Source of the DNA: JAVBOF01 sp031550915 | GTDB taxonomy: Bacteria > Bacillota > Clostridia > Christensenellales > MGBC116941 | DNA length: 6,422 nt | Reading direction: 5' to 3' | Assembly: GCA_031550915.1 (NCBI GenBank) | Contig: JAVBOF010000161.1 | Coordinates: forward strand, 1 to 6,422 | Part shown: one piece after another, positions 1-5,317 of the stretch | How positions within the stretch are numbered: the first letter of the stretch is position 1 | Layout of the letters: each line of letters starts with the position of its first letter | The notes under the pieces: model-generated | The model's database searches: none | What the model was told of the DNA's origin: nothing | Seen by the model: only the letters and a program-made list of their open reading frames with translations | Program-made: the position numbers and the translations under genes

Positions 1-88
1 GTTTTATAAGCACCTCTGGCACCTAAAACGGTCTCCGCTCCCCGCGTGTTGTTTCTTATATTATCATATTGAAACCGGAAAGGATTCG

Positions 89-127
89 GGACCATTCACA
101 GTCTATTCCTGGGATTTGGACCATTCA
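89..127. repeat. Short direct repeat at the end of the 103-711 gene
   Basis: GGACCATTCA occurs at 89-98 and at 118-127, 29 bases apart. With the flanking GGATT-like bases the similarity extends to about 16 positions. The second copy encodes residues near the C-terminus (Asp-Glu-Trp) and the first is just beyond the stop. Confidence 0.5.
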
Positions 128-711
128 TCCAGTTTTTTCATCGTCGCTTCGTAAGTCTTGTTGCATATCTCCGGCAGATCGCCGCCCCAAGCGGATTTAG
201 CCTGTGCAAAGCCTTTTTCGATGGCGGCTCTCATCTTTTCCATATTTGCCTTATCGCCCCCTGATGCCGCGACTGCAAACTGGAAAAGCCTTTCGCTGGT
301 CTTTTCAACGCCAAATTCACCATCTTCTGCAATGGCGGCCCGCGCTGTGTCTATGGTCTCCTGGTCTACCGGCATTCCGCCTTCTATAAGGCTTTTAAGC
401 CTCAACATCCCTTTTTCGCTGCTAAGGTCTATGCCATTAAAAGACGCAAGTTGCCCCTGCTTTGTAAGCAGCTTTTCAACCATTGCTTTGAATGCGTTCA
501 TATTTTTGTTTTGTGCGGCTCTCAGGCTATTGATCTTAGACATGTCTGGCTTACTGTAAGTGACCCTTTTTTCATTCGCGGCCGATTCCTTAATGTAAGC
601 GCTTTCTTCTTTTGGTTTATTGGTTTTGGTTTCTACAGCAGAAGTTTTACTATTGTTAGTAGATGCCGCTTTTTGAGCGGTGTTGCCAGATAAAGCGTCA
701 ATCGTTCCCAT
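103..711 (-). CDS. Conserved protein of unknown function, probably flagellar (sigma-D) regulon
   Basis: This 202-residue protein is soluble, with no signal peptide or membrane segment. Residues 1-60 are rich in Ser, Thr, Asn and Lys and look disordered. Residues 60-202 look helical and carry the best recognised stretch: an 'AEDGEFGVEKTSERLFQFA' segment, a Gly-Gly-Asp turn, then 'WGGDLPEICNKTYEA' near the C-terminus. I remember similar C-terminal halves in uncharacterised proteins of Clostridia, and possibly in DUF5610-type flagella-associated proteins; I could not confirm either. The ATG start at 711 is supported by an AGGGAGG ribosome binding site 8 bases upstream. The promoter is of sigma-D type with a leader of about 33 bases, so co-expression with late flagellar or chemotaxis genes is likely. 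No flagellar gene is visible nearby. The biochemical role is unknown. Confidence 0.88.
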   Translation of the reverse strand: MGTIDALSGNTAQKAASTNNSKTSAVETKTNKPKEESAYIKESAANEKRVTYSKPDMSKINSLRAAQNKNMNAFKAMVEKLLTKQGQLASFNGIDLSSEKGMLRLKSLIEGGMPVDQETIDTARAAIAEDGEFGVEKTSERLFQFAVAASGGDKANMEKMRAAIEKGFAQAKSAWGGDLPEICNKTYEATMKKLDEWSKSQE

Positions 712-719
712 TTTCTATT

Positions 720-726
720 CCTCCCT
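720..726 (-). promoter_or_regulatory. Ribosome binding site AGGGAGG for the 103-711 gene
   Basis: The complement of CCTCCCT reads AGGGAGG and lies 8 bases before the ATG at 711. It fixes the start and fits inside the short leader predicted from the sigma-D promoter. Confidence 0.8.
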
Positions 727-751
727 GAATTTATTTATATCCTTCAATTGA

Positions 752-779
752 ATATCGGCTTTTAAGCCCCCTGACTTTA
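752..779 (-). promoter_or_regulatory. Sigma-D (sigma-28, FliA-type) promoter
   Basis: Read on the minus strand there is TAAA at 779-776, 16 bases, then GCCGATAT at 759-752. The known sigma-D consensus is TAAA, 14-16 bases, GCCGATAT, so all 12 defined positions match. Transcription would start near 744, about 33 bases before the ATG at 711, leaving room for the AGGGAGG site at 720-726. No other candidate promoter competes in the same stretch. Confidence 0.88.
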
Positions 780-1193
780 CAATATAATTGGTAACATTTT
801 CAACTTTTTTAGTTACTTTCCTTTCTCCTTCCTAAATATCTTCCTATATTAAATATTAATCTTATAAGAAAAGGCTATCTTTACCCAGCGCGGTTTCGAA
901 TTGCCGGCAACTGGTATGCGCATTAAATACCCAAACGGATGCAAAAGGCATTCGTCCACGGTAACTTGGAGTCGAAATATTGGAGTTCAGAGTAAGTACA
1001 ACAAAAATGCCCCTATCTTTATAAGATTAAATGCATGTCCACTCCCTAACGGCCATATCTTCTAGAATTGCTTTATAAATCTTTGAATCAAACGCCGCGA
1101 AAAATCTCGAAGCATAAGGAAGTATATATTAATAATGATGTAAGTCAAATCTTAAACGGTGTTTGAGTTTATTGCAATTGGTTTATGAATTAT

Positions 1194-1682
1194 TTATTGC
1201 TGAAAGGCTGCGATTAATTTCTTGACGGCTTCAAGTGGAAAACCTTCCGGAGGTTCGGCTAATAGCGAATGCAAGAAAGCTTGCGTGTTTTTGCTTTGAG
1301 GCGTCATAAATCCGGCTTCAGCCAAAATCCCTTGGGCCATTATGCGGTTGGAGCGCTCCAATGCCTTTGCCAGTGGATGGAATACGGAGGCTCTGTTTTT
1401 TTCCGCTAGTTTGCAGGCAAAAGCCTCCTGTGTTGCTTTGCTAAGTACAAGCTCCATAAGAACATTTATTACTGCTTTTGTGTTTGGCTGTTGCTGTGGT
1501 ATACGGTTTTTTTCCGGCGCCATGTATATGGCAGAGGACGGACAGGACATTGCGCATAGGCCGCAGCCAACGCATATATTGCGGTCTATCTGTCCATCTT
1601 CCGTATCCGTCGCCCCGGTAGGGCAAACATCCAGGCAAAGGCAGTCCTTTGTGCACATCCGGCTATTTCTGACAGCAAACAT
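1194..1682 (-). CDS. 2[4Fe-4S] ferredoxin-type protein with C-terminal helical extension
   Basis: This 162-residue protein is cytoplasmic. The N-terminal 55 residues form a bacterial-type two-cluster ferredoxin domain. The second motif is canonical: Cys37, Cys40, Cys43 and Cys47 followed by Pro. The first is offset: Cys10, Cys14, Cys16 and Cys20 followed by Pro, with Asp at 13 where the second Cys normally sits. Residues 65-162 are predicted helical and contain no Cys other than Cys90; simple ferredoxins of about 55-60 residues lack this part, so it may dock a partner. The ATG at 1682 has a GAGG site 7 bases upstream. The stop of the rubredoxin gene lies 15 bases before this start, so the two are co-transcribed. 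An electron-transfer role with that neighbour is inferred; the physiological partner is unknown. Confidence 0.88.
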   Translation of the reverse strand: MFAVRNSRMCTKDCLCLDVCPTGATDTEDGQIDRNICVGCGLCAMSCPSSAIYMAPEKNRIPQQQPNTKAVINVLMELVLSKATQEAFACKLAEKNRASVFHPLAKALERSNRIMAQGILAEAGFMTPQSKNTQAFLHSLLAEPPEGFPLEAVKKLIAAFQQ

Positions 1683-1697
1683 ATATCTGCCTCATTT

Positions 1698-2453
1698 CTA
1701 TACTACTTTCGAGATCCTTGAATCAGGCGCCCTGCATACGGGGCAAACATGCGGCATAGCGTCACCTGTTTGTATGTATCCGCAGACTTCGCAGATATAT
1801 ACACCGGAGTTTTTCAAAAATCCATCGCCCTGTGATTTGTATCTCTTAAGGATGGCCCCCGTGGCCCTAACGACAGCCTTACTCCACTTGAGGATTCGCT
1901 TGGCTCCACGGTCGTTGGCGGTTTCCGCAGCGCTATCAGCACGCGTATATATCTCCGATAACTCCCTCTCCTGCATGGCCAGCAGCTTATCAACCGACAC
2001 TTCCGAGGGCGAGGGCGTGCGTGCCCTATAATAATCAGCCAGTAAATTGAATTGTTGTGCCTCCGGAAATAGATACTGCCTTTCGCAGCTATTTGCCAAA
2101 CCGGAACAAAGTGCGCTCAATTCCCCAAATGACATCTCATGCATGCTTTTATGAAAAGCAATATCCTCAATTGCAATTGATACAGTCTTTGAGCCACTAA
2201 ACGGATTCCCCGCATAAACGCCCTTTTTCTGACTATTGGGAAACGACCAGACCATCGTTTCATTTACATTACCTTTTTGCGTTTGAATGGATGCAGATTG
2301 TTCCGGAACAAATAATGATTTTGCCGCACCGCACAAAGGGCATACCCAGTCGTCCAAAAGTTGCGTCCAGCGCGTTCCGGGAGGAATTCCGTCGTTCGGA
2401 ATGCCTGTAGCTTCGTCATAAACATAGCCGCATATAGTACATATATATTTCAT
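1698..2453 (-). CDS. Double-rubredoxin protein with degenerate rubrerythrin-like core
   Basis: This 251-residue protein has three parts. Residues 1-50 are a classical rubredoxin: Cys5-x2-Cys8-Gly-Tyr and Cys38-Pro-x-Cys41-Gly, with the usual Pro-Gly-Thr and Asp-Trp-Val positions between them. Residues about 95-205 look like a helical bundle that resembles rubrerythrin. Residues 217-251 form a second, short rubredoxin-like zinc-ribbon with Cys221-x2-Cys224 and Cys237-x2-Cys240, as at the end of rubrerythrins. The helical part has no ExxH motif, so the diiron peroxidase site appears lost. The likely role is electron transfer or metal binding in oxidative-stress defence of an anaerobe; catalytic peroxidase activity is doubtful. 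The ATG at 2453 has a strong AAGGAAGG site 7 bases upstream. It is first gene of an operon with the ferredoxin at 1194-1682. No PerR-type operator was seen. Confidence 0.88.
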   Translation of the reverse strand: MKYICTICGYVYDEATGIPNDGIPPGTRWTQLLDDWVCPLCGAAKSLFVPEQSASIQTQKGNVNETMVWSFPNSQKKGVYAGNPFSGSKTVSIAIEDIAFHKSMHEMSFGELSALCSGLANSCERQYLFPEAQQFNLLADYYRARTPSPSEVSVDKLLAMQERELSEIYTRADSAAETANDRGAKRILKWSKAVVRATGAILKRYKSQGDGFLKNSGVYICEVCGYIQTGDAMPHVCPVCRAPDSRISKVV

Positions 2454-2460
2454 TCCGCTA

Positions 2461-2467
2461 CCTTCCT
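2461..2467 (-). promoter_or_regulatory. Ribosome binding site of the rubredoxin gene
   Basis: On the minus strand AGGAAGG ends 7 bases before the ATG at 2453. It supports this start, which is also where the rubredoxin fold begins. Confidence 0.7.
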
Positions 2468-2526
2468 TATCCCTTTTAAAACTAAAAGTCCGGGCGCCGT
2501 AGTCCGCAAAGCCGGTATACGTTCAA

Positions 2527-2532
2527 ATTATA
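2527..2532 (-). promoter_or_regulatory. Possible -10 box of the rubredoxin-ferredoxin operon
   Basis: TATAAT is present on the minus strand in an AT-rich stretch about 75 bases before the ATG at 2453. The hexamer 17 bases further upstream (AAATGG) does not resemble TTGACA, so the promoter is weak, activator-dependent or elsewhere. The implied leader of about 65 bases contains AGTCCG twice, at 2488-2493 and 2502-2507 on the plus strand, plus a GGCGCC palindrome. Confidence 0.3.
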
Positions 2533-2624
2533 TTTATTTTACTTTACCACCATTTATGAATTATGGATCATATCTTACTACAGGAATCCCCAATCGCCGT
2601 ACACGGCATGCCTTGGCAATTGCG

Positions 2625-2661
2625 AAAACCGCCCGAGGGATCATCTCCTTTGAGCGGTTTT
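2625..2661 (-). terminator. Intrinsic terminator hairpin after the 2717-3160 gene
   Basis: The arms AAAACCGC (2625-2632) and GCGGTTTT (2654-2661) pair perfectly. The stem continues inward through a C-A mismatch into CGAGG against CCTTTG with wobble pairs, leaving a loop of about 7 bases. The minus-strand exit ends in four T. It lies 55 bases after the stop at 2717. Its outer arms and the CCTTTGAGCGGTTT stretch are shared with the hairpins at 4327 and 5873, so the three look related. Being symmetric, it could act in both directions. Confidence 0.6.
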
Positions 2662-2716
2662 GGAACTTAAAATTATATTAAATAAGTATACTAAAAGCGA
2701 TACAAATAATGGTTTT

Positions 2717-3160
2717 TTAAAGGCTCCAGCTCATCTTTACAGTACAGGTATCCGGTTTCTTAAAAAAGCGCTCTCCACAAACCAGCCATTCTATATCATC
2801 GGTTTTTGTTTTTGCCATTGCCCAGCTTTTTTCTTCCAAAAGCACGCTATCACAATTGCGTATCATTCCCAGCATATACTCGTGCGCCTCGTCCTTTGTG
2901 ATATTCGCAATTAGTATTTCCGCGTAATACTCTTGTTTATTATCTTCGTTTTCAAATACTACTTTGATGTTTTTAATAGTGTGTTTTGGATAAGGCGGCG
3001 TCATAAACGACGGAAGTTTATCTTTTGGCCATATTCCATCATCGGAGGAATAAATGATATTCTCAACTGTGCTCTTATTGTTAATAGCCCGCACGCGTGT
3101 AGGCCCCGGAATTAAATCAATAGCGAGACTTAGATACCCGAAAACGTCCTTTATCTTCAT
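2717..3160 (-). CDS. Hypothetical protein, 147 residues
   Basis: I do not recognise the family. The protein is soluble, with no signal peptide or membrane segment. The middle has a Trp-Pro and Pro-Pro-Tyr-Pro rich loop around residues 45-60, followed by what looks like alternating strands and helices; the last 40 residues contain several Trp (EKSWAMAK, IEWLVCGERFFKK, MSWSL). A compact alpha/beta domain is likely. A TTG lies directly before the ATG; I chose ATG at 3160 because GGAGG at 3169-3173 is 8 bases from it and only 5 from the TTG. The gene is followed by a terminator hairpin at 2625-2661. It lies 163 bases downstream of the XRE regulator gene on the same strand, so that regulator could act on it, but the sequence does not show this. 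Confidence 0.75.
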   Translation of the reverse strand: MKIKDVFGYLSLAIDLIPGPTRVRAINNKSTVENIIYSSDDGIWPKDKLPSFMTPPYPKHTIKNIKVVFENEDNKQEYYAEILIANITKDEAHEYMLGMIRNCDSVLLEEKSWAMAKTKTDDIEWLVCGERFFKKPDTCTVKMSWSL

Positions 3161-3168
3161 CAATACCG

Positions 3169-3173
3169 CCTCC
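3169..3173 (-). promoter_or_regulatory. Ribosome binding site GGAGG deciding ATG over TTG at 3160/3163
   Basis: GGAGG on the minus strand is 8 bases before the ATG (3158-3160) and 5 before the adjoining TTG (3161-3163). The spacing favours the ATG. Confidence 0.65.
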
Positions 3174-3300
3174 AGCCCTATAATATCACAGCGTTTATCA
3201 AATGGAAATAAAATGTAATATGCCTTTATTCATCTTATATTTATTCCGATAAGTTGATCGCATCAATATATTTAACATTCTTATTAAACTATTTACGTGC

Positions 3301-3315
3301 CGCATTTTATATGCG
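3301..3315. other. Small inverted repeat after the XRE gene
   Basis: CGCAT and ATGCG flank a five-base AT-only centre, 9 bases beyond the stop of the XRE gene. There is no run of T on either side, so it is at best a weak terminator. Confidence 0.25.
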
Positions 3316-3323
3316 TTAAGATG

Positions 3324-3785
3324 TCATCTACCTTTGTTCTTTTTTCTATGGTGAACCATTTCAGCGATGCCATAGTATATCGGGATCGTAAGAAAAATCA
3401 GCCATGATTGGCCCCAGCCGATATTTGTAAAGCTGAATAAGAAAAACAGAATAACTGCGACGACAGGGTACGGAAACAAAAACATGCCGCCTTTGCGCTT
3501 CATGGCGTTTTCGTGTTCCGCTTGGTAGTATTCAAACTTTCCGGCGATATCAGCAGATGAAACTTTGGATCCGGCTTTTTCTTCAGATATCAAAAGCAAT
3601 TCGTCTAAAGAAACCTGATATATTTTGGCAAGTGCAATTAAATTATCGGTATCAGGTGATGATTCAGCCCGTTCCCATTTTGAAACGGCCTGCCTGCTTA
3701 TACCTAGTTTCTCTGCCAATTCTTCTTGTGACAAACCTTTTCCCTTGCGAAGATCAACTAATCTGTTTGCGATTTCAACATTCAT
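3324..3785 (-). CDS. XRE-family transcriptional regulator with two C-terminal membrane segments
   Basis: This 153-residue protein starts with a Cro/C1-type helix-turn-helix at residues about 5-62. Its features are typical: 'GLSQEELAEKLGISRQAVSKWE' around 17-38 (Ser30 to Trp37 in the recognition helix), then a Pro-Asp-x-x-x-Leu stretch and 'VSLDELL' at 58-64. A charged linker (65-100) follows, then two hydrophobic segments at about 101-121 and 127-144 and a basic tail with HHRKKNKGR. Many small clostridial XRE proteins have this layout of DNA-binding head and membrane anchor, and they often sense envelope or peptide stress. The ATG at 3785 has AGGAG at 3796-3800, 10 bases away. No ABC transporter or other usual partner is adjacent. 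Its target genes are unknown. Confidence 0.9.
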   Translation of the reverse strand: MNVEIANRLVDLRKGKGLSQEELAEKLGISRQAVSKWERAESSPDTDNLIALAKIYQVSLDELLLISEEKAGSKVSSADIAGKFEYYQAEHENAMKRKGGMFLFPYPVVAVILFFLFSFTNIGWGQSWLIFLTIPIYYGIAEMVHHRKKNKGR

Positions 3786-3868
3786 TTTCCTGATGCTCCT
3801 AACGAATTTAGTAATGTAATTGTGCCATTAGCGCACCGGTTGCATCTACCAATTCTGCTTTGAAGTTC

Positions 3869-3885
3869 CGCAACTATCGGTTGCG
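3869..3885 (-). terminator. Possible hairpin terminator after the 3903-4274 gene
   Basis: CGCAAC (3869-3874) and GTTGCG (3880-3885) pair with a five-base loop. On the minus strand the stem can be lengthened by TT/AA across one bulge. It begins 18 bases after the stop at 3903. The exit lacks a T run, so factor-independent termination is uncertain; it might instead be an operator for the XRE gene that begins at 3785. Confidence 0.35.
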
Positions 3886-3902
3886 AAGGATGATGCTTAT
3901 TG

Positions 3903-4274
3903 CTACGTTTCTTTGAAATCTATACCATAAACAAAATTGCTTATCAAAGCGTTCTTGCCTTGTTTTACTGGAAAACCCAATGATATCATTATGTCGGCGA
4001 AAAAATAATTTAACCCACCATACTCATAAACTCCAAAATCATCAAGCGGTGATGTTTCAAGCAGCATTTCTAGCGAATATACCGCTTTAGCAAAAATATC
4101 TTTAGCTTGTTGTTCGGTTATGGTATCTTTTTGGTTTATAATATCATCAAGTAAAATGTTTAAGAGCGTTTCGGCTTTATCCCATGTTATTTTATTTATT
4201 TCTTTTCCGCATAAATTATAAGTCCAAATCGCATTAAAAACGTGTTTGCCATTCTTTATTTCAAGTAAGTTCAC
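3903..4274 (-). CDS. Hypothetical protein, 123 residues, GTG start
   Basis: I do not recognise the family. The protein is acidic, soluble and mostly helical, with a hydrophobic heptad-like helix near residues 34-46 (ETLLNILLDDI) and a Gly/Tyr/Phe-rich stretch near 80-100 (FGVYEYGGLNYFFADI). No Cys motif, signal peptide or membrane segment is present. The start is GTG at 4274. GGTGG at 4280-4284 is 5 bases upstream, and the next in-frame Met is about residue 69, too far in. A clear promoter (4316-4345) gives a leader of about 35 bases, which supports the GTG. The gene is more AT-rich than the redox operon, in keeping with an accessory gene. Its neighbours give no functional hint. Confidence 0.75.
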   Translation of the reverse strand: MNLLEIKNGKHVFNAIWTYNLCGKEINKITWDKAETLLNILLDDIINQKDTITEQQAKDIFAKAVYSLEMLLETSPLDDFGVYEYGGLNYFFADIMISLGFPVKQGKNALISNFVYGIDFKET

Positions 4275-4279
4275 TTAAT

Positions 4280-4284
4280 CCACC
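4280..4284 (-). promoter_or_regulatory. Ribosome binding site GGTGG before a GTG start
   Basis: GGTGG on the minus strand lies 5 bases before GTG at 4274. It is not a perfect GGAGG but is the only purine-rich site in the leader, and it decides the non-ATG start. Confidence 0.5.
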
Positions 4285-4315
4285 ACACTTAATATATATG
4301 CTACTCATCATTTTC

Positions 4316-4345
4316 ATTATAGCAACAAACCGCTCAAAGGTTCAA
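4316..4345 (-). promoter_or_regulatory. Sigma-A-type promoter of the 3903-4274 gene
   Basis: On the minus strand TTGAAC (4345-4340) and TATAAT (4321-4316) are 18 bases apart. The -10 box is a perfect consensus match and the -35 matches 4 of 6. The -35 box lies in the loop of the terminator hairpin at 4327-4361, so terminator and promoter overlap. The same arrangement with the same spacing recurs at 5864-5893. Confidence 0.72.
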
Positions 4346-4361
4346 ATCCTCTAAGCGGTTT
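4327..4361 (-). terminator. Terminator hairpin overlapping a promoter, copy A
   Basis: AAACCGCT (4327-4334) pairs with AGCGGTTT (4354-4361). The stem continues in part to a seven-base TTCAAAT loop closed by GG/CC. The minus-strand exit is GGTTTGTTGC, a short and interrupted T run, so termination may be partial. It would serve the DUF2834 gene, whose stop is 134 bases upstream. Confidence 0.5.
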
Positions 4362-4494
4362 ATCTTTGTTTAATCGTTGTAATTTAGATGCAAGTCTTCT
4401 TCCGGAAAATAATTATTATAAAGCGAACAGTAATACCATCGATGATTTCCAAAACTTATGCAAGAGTAAGAGATATCAGGGTGCACCTGCGGGC

Positions 4495-4830
4495 TCAATC
4501 TTTGCGCTGCTTATATGGCTCACGTAAAAACATAAATAGCGGGAAAGCGCACGACAATCCTATTGTACATAAGATTATTAAGCTGATCCAGGCGAATTTT
4601 TGTATTTTGAGTTTTATCGCTTCACGGAACATTAGCACAGCAAAGAAAACGCACGAGATAATGAAATCAACTGCAAAAAAAGAGGAAATACTATTTGCAA
4701 AAAGCAAATCGGCCAAAAGCTTAAAATCGAATCCGTTTGTTATTAAAAATGGAACGAGGAAATAATATGGCAAAACTGCGCCAAAAATACCAAAAATCAA
4801 ATATACTTTTCTAATGATAATAACTCCCAT
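4495..4830 (-). CDS. DUF2834 family integral membrane protein
   Basis: This protein of up to 111 residues has three hydrophobic segments, at about 9-30, 44-68 and 79-101. The signature blocks of DUF2834 (Pfam family of unknown function) are present: 'GAVLPYYF' at the end of the first helix, 'FANSISSFFAVD' (44-55) leading into the second, and 'GLSCAFPLFMFLRE' (91-104) closing the third. Length and layout match the family. The function is unknown; it sits in the cytoplasmic membrane. The start is uncertain. ATG at 4830 has no ribosome binding site, while GGGAG (4824-4828) lies 8 bases before an ATT codon at 4813-4815, exactly where homologues usually begin (Met-Arg-Lys). The gene may therefore start at ATT, giving 106 residues, or have lost its ATG. 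Confidence 0.85.
   Translation of the reverse strand: MGVIIIRKVYLIFGIFGAVLPYYFLVPFLITNGFDFKLLADLLFANSISSFFAVDFIISCVFFAVLMFREAIKLKIQKFAWISLIILCTIGLSCAFPLFMFLREPYKQRKD
4824..4828 (-). promoter_or_regulatory. GGGAG site inside the annotated start of the DUF2834 gene
   Basis: GGGAG overlaps the ATG at 4828-4830 and is 8 bases from the ATT at 4815-4813. No comparable site precedes the ATG itself, so this site argues for initiation at the ATT. Confidence 0.45.
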
Positions 4831-4918
4831 AATAAGCTTATATTGATGGATCCAGCAGCACGCTGGTGTTTAAGCGCCAGAGAATAGATGCAGCCGCTCG
4901 TCGAATATTATGCTTAGA

Positions 4919-5101
4919 CTATTCGTCTTTCTTATCACTTGAACTTTTAGATGCACTGATTTGCAAAATAAATATAATTAGAATAACAACTGATAAAGGT
5001 ATATAAATATAGCGAGGTATTCCTATAAAAAGGTCTACGCAGACAAGTATCGCCCACATAATCACTCCGAAGTATGCGTTATCTTTTAACCAGTTTTTCA
5101 T
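4919..5101 (-). CDS. Small membrane protein, 60 residues
   Basis: I do not recognise a family. The protein has a short basic N-terminus (MKNWLKD), two hydrophobic segments at about 11-27 and 30-48 separated by a Gly-Ile-Pro-Arg turn, and a charged Ser/Lys/Asp tail. Both ends would lie in the cytoplasm. The ATG at 5101 has AGGGGG at 5108-5113, 6 bases upstream, and a TATAAT box at 5138-5143 gives a leader of about 30 bases, so it is probably a real gene despite its length. It precedes the DUF2834 gene by 88 bases on the same strand, and both encode small membrane proteins, but there is no other sign that they work together. Confidence 0.72.
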   Translation of the reverse strand: MKNWLKDNAYFGVIMWAILVCVDLFIGIPRYIYIPLSVVILIIFILQISASKSSSDKKDE

Positions 5102-5127
5102 TTAATGCCCCCTGCTGTTCCGTTTAT

Positions 5128-5150
5128 ATCTTATAAGATTATAAAATCTT
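5128..5150 (-). promoter_or_regulatory. -10 box within overlapping inverted repeats upstream of the 60-residue gene
   Basis: TATAAT lies at 5138-5143 on the minus strand. It is overlapped by the perfect 12-base palindrome ATCTTATAAGAT (5128-5139) and by AAGATT-ATAA-AATCTT (5135-5150). No TTGACA-like box is found 17 bases upstream. The symmetry could be an operator covering the promoter or chance in AT-rich DNA. Confidence 0.4.
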
Positions 5151-5183
5151 CGTGATATCCCTCTTAGCGGCACTGGGACTGGA

Positions 5184-5228
5184 GCTTGCACGGCAAGCAT
5201 GCAAAATGTAAATTTGCGCTATGCTTGC
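5184..5228. repeat. Three-armed inverted repeat, GCTTGC / GCAAGC / GCTTGC
   Basis: GCTTGC (5184-5189) can pair with GCAAGC (5193-5198) across a three-base loop. Alternatively the longer GCAAGCAT (5193-5200) pairs with ATGCTTGC (5221-5228), with an inner GCAAA/TTTGC stem and a three-base bulge. The two hairpins are mutually exclusive. No T run follows on either strand. Confidence 0.5.
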
Positions 5229-5277
5229 AAGATCAGTATAATGTTTTTCCATTTAAATAGCAAAGGAATAAAAACAC

Positions 5278-5306
5278 CAGTTGGTTCGAATCGGCTCGAA
5301 AAACTG
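5278..5306 (-). terminator. Possible terminator after the 5480-5829 gene
   Basis: CAGT and TTCGA (5278-5289) pair with TCGAA and ACTG (5296-5306) around a six-base loop with an internal unpaired step. On the minus strand the arm is followed within 4 bases by a run of five T. It lies about 170 bases after the gene's stop, so it would end a transcript with a long 3' tail or one covering the 5318-5455 frame. Confidence 0.35.
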
Positions 5307-5317
5307 AAAAAGCGATT

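Larger units (their letters stand above)
712..1193. other. Gene-free interval between the sigma-D gene and the redox operon
   Basis: Apart from the sigma-D promoter and ribosome binding site at its low end, I see no gene here. Short frames exist, for example a plus-strand ATG near 918, but none has a ribosome binding site. Two small symmetries are visible: the 10-base palindrome TTGCCGGCAA at 901-910, and a hairpin at 935-955 with 8-base arms, a five-base AAAAG loop and one G-T pair on the plus strand. Neither is followed by a run of T that would make it a clear terminator. No terminator of the redox operon (which ends at 1194) could be recognised. Confidence 0.5.
4315..4400 (-). repeat. Terminator-promoter module, copy A
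   Basis: This stretch aligns with 5863-5949 over about 86 bases. It includes 28 identical bases covering most of the hairpin (4327-4354), a shared CATTATA at the -10 box, TAATCG at 4371-4376 and the 14-base ATTTAGATGCAAGT at 4382-4395. In copy B that last block encodes the C-terminus of the acetyltransferase. In copy A it lies about 95 bases away from the nearest gene end, so it looks like a leftover tail of a lost gene. Confidence 0.75.

Noticed and set aside
918..1070. Plus-strand frame of about 49 codons in the 712-1193 interval
   Set aside because: No ribosome binding site, and the amino acid pattern resembles no protein I know.
1342..2031. 229-codon plus-strand frame
   Set aside because: It lies opposite the ferredoxin and rubredoxin genes, whose Cys motifs show the minus strand is coding; it has no ribosome binding site of note.
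4339..4349. GGTTCAAATCC in the hairpin loop (also at 5887-5897) looks like the T-arm of a tRNA
   Set aside because: No D-arm, anticodon arm or acceptor pairing could be built around either copy. The bases are better explained as the terminator loop.
4370..4498. Minus-strand 42-codon frame whose TTG overlaps the DUF2834 stop (TTGA)
   Set aside because: It has no ribosome binding site and is short. The overlap could mean coupled translation, but nothing else supports it; it may be debris next to the copied module.
5139..5252. Minus-strand 37-codon frame beginning at ATG 5252
   Set aside because: No ribosome binding site, and it runs through the inverted repeats at 5184-5228.
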